A DNA stretch of 6,245 nucleotides from an uncultured Polyangiaceae bacterium (GTDB lineage: Bacteria; Myxococcota_A; Polyangia; Polyangiales; Houyiibacteriaceae). A program made the translations under genes and the position numbers. Within the stretch, counting starts at the first letter, position 1; each line of letters begins with the position of its first letter. Below are positions 1 to 6,075 of the stretch, piece by piece. The notes under the pieces are model-generated. The model ran no database searches. It saw nothing but the letters and a program-made list of their open reading frames with translations, and had not been told where the DNA came from. Where the stretch lies: contig CAMYJN010000155.1 of assembly GCA_947258625.1 (NCBI GenBank), positions 1 through 6,245 on the forward strand, written 5' to 3'.

Positions 1-2
1 CA

Positions 3-800
3 ACGCACGACCAGGGCGTGGTCGCCGTCCTTCGGCAGCGCGCGAACAAGTGGAAGGTCGAGCGGATCGACGCGAAGAAAGACACCTTCGTTCACGAGAT
101 CGAGATCGGCGATCTCGATAAGGACGGCACGCTCGAGGTCTACGCCACGCCGAGCGAGCCGAACAAGCTCGACGCCGAGGCGCAACACGGCGAGGTGGTG
201 CGCTATGTGCCCAAAAAGGGTGAAGGCCCCACCATCGTCGCGGACCTCGGCAAGCGGCACGCCAAGGAGATCCATGTCGGCGACGTCGACGGAGACGGGA
301 CCGACGAGCTCTACGTCGCGGTCGAGGCACTCACGAAGGGGCGCGGCTCGACCTTGCAGATCGTCGAGCCGGTGGAGATCCGCCGCTACGACGCTGCCAC
401 GGCGCCGGACGCCAAAGTGATCATCGCGACCATCCCCGACCGGCTCTGCCGCTTCTTGACGGCAGGCGACGTCGACGGGGACGGAAAGAAGGAAATGGTC
501 GCCGCCTCGTTCAGCAAAGGCCTGTGGCTCCTGCGCCCCGGCAAGGATCCGAAGTCCGAATGGGGCGTCGAAAGCATCGACCGCGACTCGGGCGGCTTCG
601 AGCACGCCGCTCTGCTGACCGACCTGGACGAAGACGGCACCGACGAACTCTATGTCGCGGCCGACGTCCAGGGCGAGCTTCGCCGCTACGTCTGGCGCCG
701 CGGCCGCGCCAAACGCGAAGTCATTCTAAAGCGAGACATCCCGATGTCCCGAATGACCTGGAACATCATGCCCGCCCCCAAATCCATCGTGGCTCCGTAG
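3..800 (+). CDS. DxDxDG-repeat (VCBS/FG-GAP-like) beta-propeller protein, 3' part
   Basis: The reading frame is open to the left edge of the window, so this is the C-terminal part of a longer protein. A GTG at 18 is an in-frame start candidate, but the residues before it (HDQG) continue the same repeat style, so I treat the gene as 5'-partial. Counting from the GTG, four calcium-loop motifs of the form D-x-D-x-D-G lie near residues 32, 89, 151 and 202. Most are followed by a strand such as ELYVA or EMVAA. The spacing of roughly 50-60 residues fits the blades of a VCBS/FG-GAP (integrin-alpha-like) propeller. In this family the Asp-rich loops bind Ca2+ and the proteins are usually exported, acting in adhesion or substrate binding; export cannot be checked because the N terminus is missing. 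No catalytic domain is visible. The gene ends in TAG, 13 bases before the inverted-repeat region. Confidence 0.85.
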   Translation, partial: THDQGVVAVLRQRANKWKVERIDAKKDTFVHEIEIGDLDKDGTLEVYATPSEPNKLDAEAQHGEVVRYVPKKGEGPTIVADLGKRHAKEIHVGDVDGDGTDELYVAVEALTKGRGSTLQIVEPVEIRRYDAATAPDAKVIIATIPDRLCRFLTAGDVDGDGKKEMVAASFSKGLWLLRPGKDPKSEWGVESIDRDSGGFEHAALLTDLDEDGTDELYVAADVQGELRRYVWRRGRAKREVILKRDIPMSRMTWNIMPAPKSIVAP

Positions 801-857
801 CGGGACCAACCAGACGATCGAAGAACGCCTCGCGACGGGCGTGCTCGGGAGCGTACC

Positions 858-1088
858 GGGACGCGACGGAACGCGACACGGGAGTTCAACGGACGGGGCG
901 GCTCAGGCGCTCGCGTGGGGGCGGCGGGGTGGGGAGCGCGGGTCCGTGCTTCCCGCTATCGCCTTCTCACGCGGACGTACGAAAAGTGTTTCGTGGGAGG
1001 ATGAACCCTTCATCCCCACCCCGCCGCCCCCACGCGAGCGCCTGACTCACACGCCGCCGAACCCCCGCATCGCGTTCCGCCGCGCCCC
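858..1088 (-). repeat. Middle inverted-repeat pair with one-sided wobble pattern
   Basis: Bases 858-892 and 1054-1088 are complementary at 28 of 35 positions without gaps. The seven differences, at left positions 861, 866, 877, 878, 883, 888 and 889, are all transitions. Each would be a C-A clash in a plus-strand RNA but a G-U wobble in a minus-strand RNA. The helix would therefore be unbroken only in a transcript running in the same direction as moaB, which ends just upstream at 1271. An asymmetric loop (893-902 against 1046-1053) joins it to the perfect inner stem. The strand given is that inference; no promoter for such an RNA is visible. Confidence 0.7.
903..1045. repeat. Perfect 33-bp inverted repeat with branched 77-base apical loop
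   Basis: Bases 903-935 and 1013-1045 are perfectly complementary over 33 bases, very GC-rich, with a 77-base loop (936-1012). The loop is itself structured: GCGGG/CCCGC (938-942 with 952-956), ACGAAA/TTTCGT with a 4-base loop (979-984 with 989-994), and GGATGAA/TTCATCC with a CCC loop (999-1005 with 1009-1015). The last of these borrows three bases of the main right arm. A perfect stem capped by several small hairpins is more elaborate than a rho-independent terminator and lacks a following T-run. It could be the hairpin tip of a mobile element or the core of a structured RNA. Confidence 0.9.
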
Positions 1089-1109
1089 TCCATCCATATC
1101 CATTCAATA

Positions 1110-1227
1110 GGAGAACGGCTCGGGATGGGCAGCACAGCGATTGGGTCGAGCCTAGCCGTGGGTCGTCTTAGGGAATAGGGGGCGAGTGGGTCCCAATCGC
1201 GAGCACGCCCGTCGCGAGCTGTTCTCC
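1110..1227 (+). repeat. Second local hairpin competing for the outer right arm
   Basis: Bases 1110-1145 and 1192-1227 are complementary at 27 of 36 positions, with two more positions (1117, 1126) pairing as G-U in a plus-strand RNA. The stem has a 21-bp part (one true mismatch), a six-by-six internal loop and a perfect 9-bp end (GCGATTGGG/CCCAATCGC). The apical loop is 1146-1191. The left arm is a diverged direct repeat of the outer left arm: 1110-1130 matches 820-840 at 17 of 21 bases. The right arm is therefore shared, and 1200-1227 can pair with either copy but not both at once. Confidence 0.75.
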
Positions 1228-1252
1228 GATCGTAGGCTTGACGCTGCGGGGG

Positions 1253-1266
1253 GGACGTGTGCGTCC
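1253..1266. other. Small hairpin just after the moaB stop codon
   Basis: GGACG and CGTCC flank a TGTG loop four bases past the moaB stop on the minus strand. The stem is only 5 bp, and on the minus strand it is followed by a C-run rather than T's, so it is not a convincing rho-independent terminator. It may contribute to 3'-end protection or be chance in GC-rich DNA. Confidence 0.3.
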
Positions 1267-1270
1267 GCGG

Positions 1271-1807
1271 CTACCCCGGCATCAACCGCGGAATCAACTC
1301 CGCGAAGTTGCAAGGTTGGTAGCGGATGTCTAGTTGGTATCTGAGAATTCCGGTCCAGGCGTCTTTGCAGGCGCCGGTCGAGCCTGGCAGCGCGAAGAGG
1401 TACGTGCCTCGTGCGACGCCGGCGCAAGCGCGCGACTGGATCGTCGAGGTGCCGATGTGCTCATAGCTCAGCGTGCGGAACAACTCTCCGAAACCAGGAA
1501 TCGGTTTTTCCCAGACCGCTTCGAATGCCTCGGGTGTCACGTCGCGGGCGGTTACGCCAGTGCCGCCGGTCGCGAGGACCACCTCGATGTTGGGCTCGTT
1601 CACCCAGCGCCGAAGCTGGACCTCGATGCGCTTGCGGTCGTCGGGGATGATCACCTTGTCCATCACTTGATGGCCGGCTTCGAGCGCGCTCTCGACCAGG
1701 TATGCACCCGACTTGTCGGTCGCTTCTGTGCGCGTATCGGAAACCGTCATCACGGCGATGCGCAGACCTTTGAACGGAATCGATTCGTCGAAGCTCGCTC
1801 CCCCCAT
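1271..1807 (-). CDS. moaB: MoaB-type molybdenum cofactor biosynthesis protein
   Basis: This encodes a 178-residue cytoplasmic protein of the MoaB/Mog (MoCF_biosynth) fold, a usual length for MoaB. In many bacteria this family adenylylates molybdopterin before metal insertion; in E. coli the MoaB role itself is unclear and Mog does this step. Visible signatures are the N-terminal strand IAVMTVSDTR (about residues 17-26), the TGGTG loop (80-84) followed by RDVTPEAF, GFGELFR (105-111) and PGS (141-143), all of which shape the pterin/nucleotide pocket. I chose the ATG at 1807, one base after the HIT stop codon. A TTG at 1819 would add four residues and overlap the HIT gene by 11 bases, which is less likely. 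The arrangement implies translational coupling to the HIT gene. No other moa genes lie in the window. Confidence 0.93.
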   Translation of the reverse strand: MGGASFDESIPFKGLRIAVMTVSDTRTEATDKSGAYLVESALEAGHQVMDKVIIPDDRKRIEVQLRRWVNEPNIEVVLATGGTGVTARDVTPEAFEAVWEKPIPGFGELFRTLSYEHIGTSTIQSRACAGVARGTYLFALPGSTGACKDAWTGILRYQLDIRYQPCNFAELIPRLMPG

Positions 1808-1808
1808 C

Positions 1809-2228
1809 CTACGCCCCAATCTCCGCGCTCAGGGCGGCGGCCAGCTTCGCGCCCTCGGTTGGGTCGAGCTTCCCGGGCGCCCATTCGATCACCAGCCCCT
1901 CGCTGACGCCGGGCTTCGGAATGATGTGGAAGTGAACGTGGAACACGGCTTGGTGCGCCATCAGGCCGTTGTTTTGGAGGATGTTGAACTGGTCGGCGCC
2001 GGTGACGGCCTTGATGGCGCGGCAAAGCCTCGGCAACACACGCCCAATCGCCGCCGCCGTCTCGTCCGAGAGCTGGTCCACGGTGGCCGCCTCTTCTTTC
2101 GGAATCACCAGCGTATGCCCATAGCTCAGAGGGCCGATATCGAGAAACGCAAAGACGAGGTCATCCTCGTAGACCTTGTGGCAAGGGATGTCCCCGCGGA
2201 GAATCTTGCTGAAGATCGTGTCCGCCAT
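1809..2228 (-). CDS. HIT-family nucleotide hydrolase/transferase
   Basis: This encodes a 139-residue histidine-triad protein close to the usual length for HinT/HIT proteins. The catalytic signature H-x-H-x-H-x-x-P is at residues 97-104 (H97, H99, H101), preceded by the family-typical FNILQNNG (81-88) and, near the N terminus, TIFSKILRGDIPCHKVYEDD. The Cys residues of the zinc-binding N-terminal motif found in some HIT proteins are replaced here (FSKI). Family members hydrolyse nucleoside phosphoramidates, adenylyl-lysine or dinucleotide polyphosphates; the exact substrate cannot be read from the sequence. The start is an ATG with no strong Shine-Dalgarno sequence. The gene is first in a unit with moaB and diverges from the esterase gene across 83 bases. 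Confidence 0.93.
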   Translation of the reverse strand: MADTIFSKILRGDIPCHKVYEDDLVFAFLDIGPLSYGHTLVIPKEEAATVDQLSDETAAAIGRVLPRLCRAIKAVTGADQFNILQNNGLMAHQAVFHVHFHIIPKPGVSEGLVIEWAPGKLDPTEGAKLAAALSAEIGA

Positions 2229-2311
2229 GGGCCGGAGCTTATACCGTCTTAGGTGAAGCGACCAGATCGGGGGACTTTACGGAGGCAACGCGCCGCCCTA
2301 GGCTCGCGCCC
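2229..2311. promoter_or_regulatory. Divergent intergenic region, likely holding two promoters
   Basis: These 83 bases separate the HIT-moaB unit from the esterase gene, so both promoters should lie here or just inside the genes. On the minus strand a TATAAG sequence (about 2240-2245) lies close to the HIT ATG and could be a -10 box giving a very short leader, but I see no good -35 partner. A GGAGG at 2281-2285 is 26 bases before the esterase ATG, too far to serve as its ribosome site. No operator-like palindrome is evident. Confidence 0.35.
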
Positions 2312-3199
2312 ATGAAGAATCTGAATTCCTTTCTTATTCTCGCCATGCTCCTCGGCTGCGGCGATGGCGATAGCGCAGGCGGCCAGGACTTCTCCCCGGA
2401 CCCTCCCCTCGTGATCGGGGGTGATGAACGACCGGCAGAGGTGGCCATCCCCACGAACTACGATCCCACGGTCCCCCACCCGCTCGTCATGGTCCTTCAC
2501 GGCTTTAGCGCCAATGGACTCCTCGAGACGACCTACCTTCAGCTCTTCAATTTCGTCGACGAAAAGCAGTTCGTGCTCATTTACCCGGACGGAACCCTAA
2601 ACGACCAAGACCAGAGGTTTTGGAACGCGACCGCGGCCTGCTGCGACTTCAGTGATTCGGCGGTGGACGACGTCGGATACCTGAGCGGGCTCATCGAAGA
2701 GGCTGAACAGACGTACAACATCGACCCGAAGCGCGTCTACTTGGTCGGCCACTCCAACGGCGGCTTCATGTCGTTTCGAATGGCGTGCGAGGCGTCCGAG
2801 CTCATTACCGCGATCGTAAGCCTCGCGGGCTCCACCTTCGACGACCCGGCCGACTGTGCCCCTGCGACAATTCCGGTCAGCGTGCTCGCCGTCCACGGAA
2901 CTGCGGACGGCACCATCCCCTATGACGGCCTGCCAGATCTGTATCCGGGAGCGGTCGAGACCGCGGAGCGCTCCGCGGCCGCCGGCGGCTGCGACGTGGG
3001 CTCCCCAACCGACGAGGGCTCGGTCGACCTGGTCCCCGGCATCGACGGCACGGAAACCGACATGGTCGCGTACTCGACCGGCTGCGACGAGGGCATCGAC
3101 GCGGCGCTCTGGACGATCAACGAGGGCAGTCACATCCCGGCCTTTTCGACCGAGTTTGCCGACATGACGACCGACTGGCTCTTCGGACACAGCCGCTAG
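2312..3199 (+). CDS. Secreted lipoprotein esterase, PHB depolymerase/LpqC family
   Basis: This encodes a 295-residue alpha/beta hydrolase related to extracellular polyhydroxybutyrate depolymerases, feruloyl/acetylxylan esterases (CE1-like) and mycobacterial LpqC. The N terminus is a short lipoprotein signal: MKN, a hydrophobic stretch, then LLGC with the lipid-acceptor Cys at residue 16, followed by a Gly/Asp/Ser-rich linker. The mature enzyme is thus probably anchored to a membrane facing the periplasm or outside. The oxyanion segment is HGFSANG (63-69). The nucleophile is Ser148 in GHSNG, the acid is probably Asp199 in HGTADG, and the base is probably His274 in EGSH. The paired Cys in WNATAACCDF (104-113) is also typical. 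Likely chemistry is hydrolysis of polyester or aryl/acetyl ester bonds; the substrate is not determined. There is no obvious Shine-Dalgarno sequence at the ATG. The stop overlaps that of the convergent C69 gene. Confidence 0.9.
   Translation: MKNLNSFLILAMLLGCGDGDSAGGQDFSPDPPLVIGGDERPAEVAIPTNYDPTVPHPLVMVLHGFSANGLLETTYLQLFNFVDEKQFVLIYPDGTLNDQDQRFWNATAACCDFSDSAVDDVGYLSGLIEEAEQTYNIDPKRVYLVGHSNGGFMSFRMACEASELITAIVSLAGSTFDDPADCAPATIPVSVLAVHGTADGTIPYDGLPDLYPGAVETAERSAAAGGCDVGSPTDEGSVDLVPGIDGTETDMVAYSTGCDEGIDAALWTINEGSHIPAFSTEFADMTTDWLFGHSR
3196..3199. other. CTAG shared by two convergent stop codons
   Basis: The palindrome CTAG supplies TAG to the esterase on the plus strand (3197-3199) and TAG to the C69 peptidase on the minus strand (3196-3198). 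The two genes therefore overlap by two or more bases at their ends and have no room for a separate terminator. Confidence 0.95.
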
Positions 3200-4446
3200 G
3201 CGGGCATCGATGTCACGCGCGCTTGCTTGGACCAGAACCGGCGCACGGGCAACGGCAAGCGGGCCGCCTTCACGTTCCGCGCGGCGTCGAGCCAGTCGTC
3301 GATATAGGCCCGATGATCGCGCCACATTTGATTCGGATCGGCCGAAGGCTGAAGGCATTCGTCTTGAAAGCGCTCACGGTCGTCGGCGAACGTGACCCGT
3401 CGCTCGTGGTAGTTCGCAAGACACGCTCGGTGAAGGCGTTCGTGGGCCCACCAGAGCTCTCTCGAGTCGAAGCGAACGTCATCGACCGCGTGTGGCGGCA
3501 ACACCTTGGAATCGAACGGCGCCGGCTTGAACACACTCAGGCAAGGGGACGACGTACCGGTGCCCCAGACCGTCGGCCCCGCTGCATCGAGGCACGCGAT
3601 GATCGAGCTGGTGGTCTGATCGGAGGCTCGCGTCGGCAACCAGGACGCATGGGCGCACGGCGACTCGCTGCGCAGCCCCCTCCCCGGCTCCAGCCCGCCG
3701 TGATCGCTCAGCGCCACGATGAAGTCCCGGGCGTGGGGCTCGAGAATTCCCGACAGCGAACGTCGCGTGCAGGCGCGACGAATCCCGGCGCCACCGATCA
3801 GGGACATGAAGGGGTCGGAAAACGCGCCCGCAAAGCTGAAGCCCTCTGCAGACTTCACCCAGCCCCGACTTCGCGCGAGCTCGTAGGCGCCGCCGTGGAC
3901 CCGGTCGAAATCGGTTTCTATGGTGAGCGCGTTGGAGATCGTGTGAACCCCTTGGACGCGTTTGGCGGCCCAATACTGCCCTGCGGTCTCGAAGACCCAG
4001 GCAGTCGAAGGATCCGCCACGATGAACGAGCTGTGGTAGCGGAACGACCGATGTCGGTGTCCCATCGGGCCGCCTTGGGTGAAGCGCTCGGTGAGCTCGA
4101 TGAGCTGCGCGAGGGCATCGTCGGCGGTTCGGCAGGTCGTGAGCGCGACGCGCTGCAAGTCCATCCCGGTGTACCCGGCTTTGGGAACGGGCAAGCGAGT
4201 GAACACGGCTTCGTTTCCGATCGCAACGCCATGGTGGTTGACGCCCATCTCGCAGCCCCACATCCAGGCAGGCCGGCTCAGCAAGAGCCGCACATCGCTC
4301 GACGGGTCCGGCAGGCCCTCGGGCGCGGTGTTCGGCGAGGTGCCGTCGTGACATTCGAGAAACTGGGCCTCCGTCGGCTCCCTATCGCTGTTCTTGGCAA
4401 ACCAGACGGGCCCGATTTCGGGCACTACCACCAAGGAGTCACACAC
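3196..4446 (-). CDS. Secernin-like peptidase family C69 (Ntn hydrolase)
   Basis: This encodes a 416-residue protein matching the secernin branch of family C69, whose founding members are dipeptidases. These are N-terminal-nucleophile hydrolases: the residue after the initiator Met is the catalytic Cys, and here it is Cys2 (MCDSLVV), which supports the GTG start at 4444-4446. Further signatures are FAKNSDREP (16-24), WMWGCEMGVNHHGVAIGNEA (61-80), SSFIVADPSTAWVFETAG (139-156), TISNALTI (169-176), CAHAS (264-268) and WGTGTSSPCLSVFKP (294-308). There is no signal peptide, so the enzyme is probably cytoplasmic. Bacterial members are usually annotated as dipeptidases or amidohydrolases on weak evidence; the substrate is unknown. 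GGTGAG lies just before the start as a possible ribosome site. It is the last gene of the EthD-crotonase-C69 run, 49 bases after the crotonase stop. Confidence 0.88.
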   Translation of the reverse strand: MCDSLVVVPEIGPVWFAKNSDREPTEAQFLECHDGTSPNTAPEGLPDPSSDVRLLLSRPAWMWGCEMGVNHHGVAIGNEAVFTRLPVPKAGYTGMDLQRVALTTCRTADDALAQLIELTERFTQGGPMGHRHRSFRYHSSFIVADPSTAWVFETAGQYWAAKRVQGVHTISNALTIETDFDRVHGGAYELARSRGWVKSAEGFSFAGAFSDPFMSLIGGAGIRRACTRRSLSGILEPHARDFIVALSDHGGLEPGRGLRSESPCAHASWLPTRASDQTTSSIIACLDAAGPTVWGTGTSSPCLSVFKPAPFDSKVLPPHAVDDVRFDSRELWWAHERLHRACLANYHERRVTFADDRERFQDECLQPSADPNQMWRDHRAYIDDWLDAARNVKAARLPLPVRRFWSKQARVTSMPA

Positions 4447-4471
4447 GCCTCACCGTACCACGCCCGAACGC

Positions 4472-4497
4472 GACAATGGGGACGGTTCCCCTGTTTC
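4472..4497. repeat. REP-like palindrome between crotonase and C69 genes
   Basis: GGGGA (4478-4482) and TCCCC (4487-4491) surround a CGGT loop, with weaker symmetry outside (GACAAT against TGTTTC). The site starts at the crotonase stop codon and lies upstream of the C69 start. Short GGGGAC/GTCCCC-type palindromes occur as dispersed REP sequences in many environmental genomes, often mobilised by REP-associated tyrosine transposases. Whether this is one of them needs other copies. In the transcript it would form a hairpin that could protect or partly separate the two messages. Confidence 0.5.
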
Positions 4498-5269
4498 AGT
4501 CCTCGTCCGTGAAGGTGCCGTGGCGGCCTTGGCCTTGTTGGAAGCGGGTGGCGCCGGCGACCGTTTCGCCGCTCTCGATGGTTTCGATGCCGAGCTGGAG
4601 CTCGTTCCGCATCGCTTCGCCTTCGGGCATGCCCCATTGCTCGATCGCGGAGCGCCGGTCGCTACGCATGCAACGCTGCGGGTGACGCGCGATTTCATTG
4701 GCAAGCTCGATGGCGCTGTCGAGCGCCCTGCCACTCGGAGCGACGCGATTGGCGAGTCCCATCAACGCGGCCTCTTTGGCCGGCACGGGACGGCCGGTTA
4801 GGATCAGGTCCATCGCGCGGCTGTGGCCGATCAGGCGTGGCAAGCGGATCGTGCCGAGGTCGATGAGCGGCACCCCGAATCGGCGACAAAACACGCCAAG
4901 CACCCCGTCTTCGGCGACGACGCGCAGGTCGCACCAGAGCGCAAGCTCGAGCCCGCCGGCCACCGCATGACCTTCGATTGCGGCGATGACCGGCTTGCCG
5001 AGGCGCAGCCGGGTCGGGCCCATCGGCCCGTCCGCGTCTGGGGAGAAGTCTCGCTGCTCGCCCGCGGCGACGGCTTTGAGGTCGGCGCCGGCGCAAAACG
5101 TCCCCCCGGCTCCCGTCAGCACCGCAACGAGCGCCTGCTCATCCTGCTCGAAGCGCCGAAACGCGGCCGCAAGCGCGCGCGCGGTCGGCACGTCAACGGC
5201 GTTGCGCACCTCAGGGCGATCGATCGTCACGACGGCAATGCGATCACGAAGCTCGTAGCGAACGCTCAA
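4496..5269 (-). CDS. Crotonase (enoyl-CoA hydratase/isomerase) family enzyme
   Basis: This encodes a 257-residue protein of normal length for the crotonase superfamily, whose members act on acyl-CoA thioesters through an oxyanion hole. The two oxyanion segments are FCAGADL (58-64) and GHAVAGGLELA (100-110). Glu108 aligns with the first catalytic Glu of rat mitochondrial enoyl-CoA hydratase (E144). The second Glu (E164) aligns with Cys128 in GVFCRRFGVPLIDLGT, so this is probably not a canonical hydratase. The CRRFGVPLID...RLPRLIG segment is shared by a recognisable bacterial subfamily of undefined substrate. The start is TTG at 5267-5269, with a GGAG about seven bases upstream. Only three bases separate it from the stop of the EthD gene, which argues for coupled translation. 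It is probably soluble and cytoplasmic. Confidence 0.92.
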   Translation of the reverse strand: MSVRYELRDRIAVVTIDRPEVRNAVDVPTARALAAAFRRFEQDEQALVAVLTGAGGTFCAGADLKAVAAGEQRDFSPDADGPMGPTRLRLGKPVIAAIEGHAVAGGLELALWCDLRVVAEDGVLGVFCRRFGVPLIDLGTIRLPRLIGHSRAMDLILTGRPVPAKEAALMGLANRVAPSGRALDSAIELANEIARHPQRCMRSDRRSAIEQWGMPEGEAMRNELQLGIETIESGETVAGATRFQQGQGRHGTFTDED

Positions 5270-5272
5270 GGG

Positions 5273-5956
5273 TCAACTCCGGAGGTGATACTCGGTCGCG
5301 TAATAGGTTTCGGTCTTCTTCATGTCGAGGAAGCCGTTGATGTCCTTTGCGACGCGCAGCATGTTGGGCACCATCTTGAGCCCTCCACCGAAGAAACGAG
5401 TGGGGTTCAAAAGATCGCGGCGCGTCCGGCAGGCCTCGATGACGATCCCGTCGGAGTGCTCCGACCCTTCGATCAACGGCTCGCGGATGACGTTGCGCTG
5501 GTAGTACCAGAGCGGATGGATTTGCAGAGAGAGGGGCGTGTGCCCATCGTGCCAGCGCGCGATGAACTCCTGGGTCGAGACGCCCGCTTTCTTCTGGAGC
5601 ATCGTGAGCAGGATCGGCGACGGCGTCGGCTCGCCGTCAGGCCAGGATTTGTCGTAGTTGACCGGATAGGCCTCCTCGACCGCGTATCCCGAAACCGAGG
5701 TCGCCGCGTCTCGCAGCACATCGGTAAACCGGGACGGGTCGTCTGAGTCGCCGTACACGTTGAAGATCGCGATCGGCTGATCCTTGAATGGGAACAAGCT
5801 GAGCTTCGGCGGCGGCGCCTCGGTCACCGTCAGCTGAAGCTTCGACGGCCCGAGACTCAACAGGCGTTGGCCTAGATCCTGACGCATGCGCGTGGCCCAG
5901 GCCGCGTGGCTCTCCCCGTTGCCACGCAAGACGTAGATCCATTTCCTCGCGCTCAT
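5273..5956 (-). CDS. EthD-domain (dimeric alpha-beta barrel) protein
   Basis: This encodes a 227-residue protein with a recognisable EthD-like segment at about residues 114-158: ILLTMLQKKAGVSTQEFIARWHDGHTP, with the typical W-x-x-x-H pattern (W135, H139). EthD domains are ferredoxin-like folds. The family includes a protein needed for ethyl tert-butyl ether degradation and relatives that act on polyketide or aromatic intermediates, often without a known reaction. The first 100 residues have a strand-rich pattern (KWIYVLRG; PIAIFNVYGD) that may be a second, diverged copy of the fold; that is inference. There is no signal peptide. The ATG at 5954-5956 has only a weak ribosome site. It is the first gene of the run with the crotonase and C69 genes, and closeness to the crotonase suggests a shared CoA or small-molecule pathway. 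Confidence 0.8.
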   Translation of the reverse strand: MSARKWIYVLRGNGESHAAWATRMRQDLGQRLLSLGPSKLQLTVTEAPPPKLSLFPFKDQPIAIFNVYGDSDDPSRFTDVLRDAATSVSGYAVEEAYPVNYDKSWPDGEPTPSPILLTMLQKKAGVSTQEFIARWHDGHTPLSLQIHPLWYYQRNVIREPLIEGSEHSDGIVIEACRTRRDLLNPTRFFGGGLKMVPNMLRVAKDINGFLDMKKTETYYATEYHLRS

Positions 5957-6075
5957 CTAGGCGGTTCTAGTCTGCGCTTGGATCGACGGCAATCCTTTGC
6001 GTCGTTCAGTACCTCCTCGACGAAACCGACGCCCAAGACCTGTGCATCCCCGACGAGCTGCCCTAGAGACCCGGG
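5957..6075. promoter_or_regulatory. Divergent intergenic region
   Basis: These 119 bases lie between the EthD gene and a divergent membrane-protein gene and should contain promoters for both. I could not identify convincing -35/-10 pairs or an operator. An open stretch on the plus strand ending in TAG at 6064-6066 reads like protein but has no start codon, so I do not call it a gene. Confidence 0.3.

Larger units (their letters stand above)
814..1233. repeat. Large nested inverted-repeat element filling the convergent intergenic gap
   Basis: The gap 801-1270 between the propeller gene and moaB has no credible gene. It holds concentric inverted repeats. The outer arms are 814-847 and 1200-1233, 31 of 34 bases complementary, including a 19-base perfect run (829-847 with 1200-1218). 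Inside them lie a middle pair (858-892 with 1054-1088) and a perfect inner pair (903-935 with 1013-1045). The left arm is almost continuous, with gaps of 10 bases, whereas the right arm is interrupted by 1089-1199, which carries a further copy of the outer left-arm sequence. I see no transposase, no clear target-site duplication next to 814 or 1233, and no T-tract that would mark a simple terminator. It may be a foldback/MITE-like non-autonomous element or a large structured RNA. The repeats are read directly; the function is unknown. Confidence 0.85.

Noticed and set aside
903..1045. Rho-independent or bidirectional terminator
   Set aside because: The stem is much longer than usual, the loop is 77 bases and structured, and no T-run follows on either strand. 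Some terminating effect is not excluded.
841..1110. Open frame of 89 codons across the inverted-repeat region
   Set aside because: Its sequence follows from the repeat arms (low-complexity Arg/Pro/Gly), with no family resemblance and no plausible ribosome site.
814..1233. CRISPR array
   Set aside because: Repeats are inverted and nested, not regularly spaced direct repeats, and no cas gene is near.
2597..3358. Minus-strand open frame opposite the esterase
   Set aside because: The esterase has a complete catalytic triad and lipobox; the opposite frame is featureless.
3223..4512. Long open frame (about 429 codons) on the plus strand opposite the C69 peptidase
   Set aside because: It is antisense to a gene with clear family motifs along its length, and its own translation shows no recognisable motif. 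Long shadow frames are expected in GC-rich DNA.
4823..5746. Plus-strand open frame spanning the crotonase and EthD genes
   Set aside because: It crosses two well-supported genes in antisense and has an Arg/Pro-rich composition without motifs.
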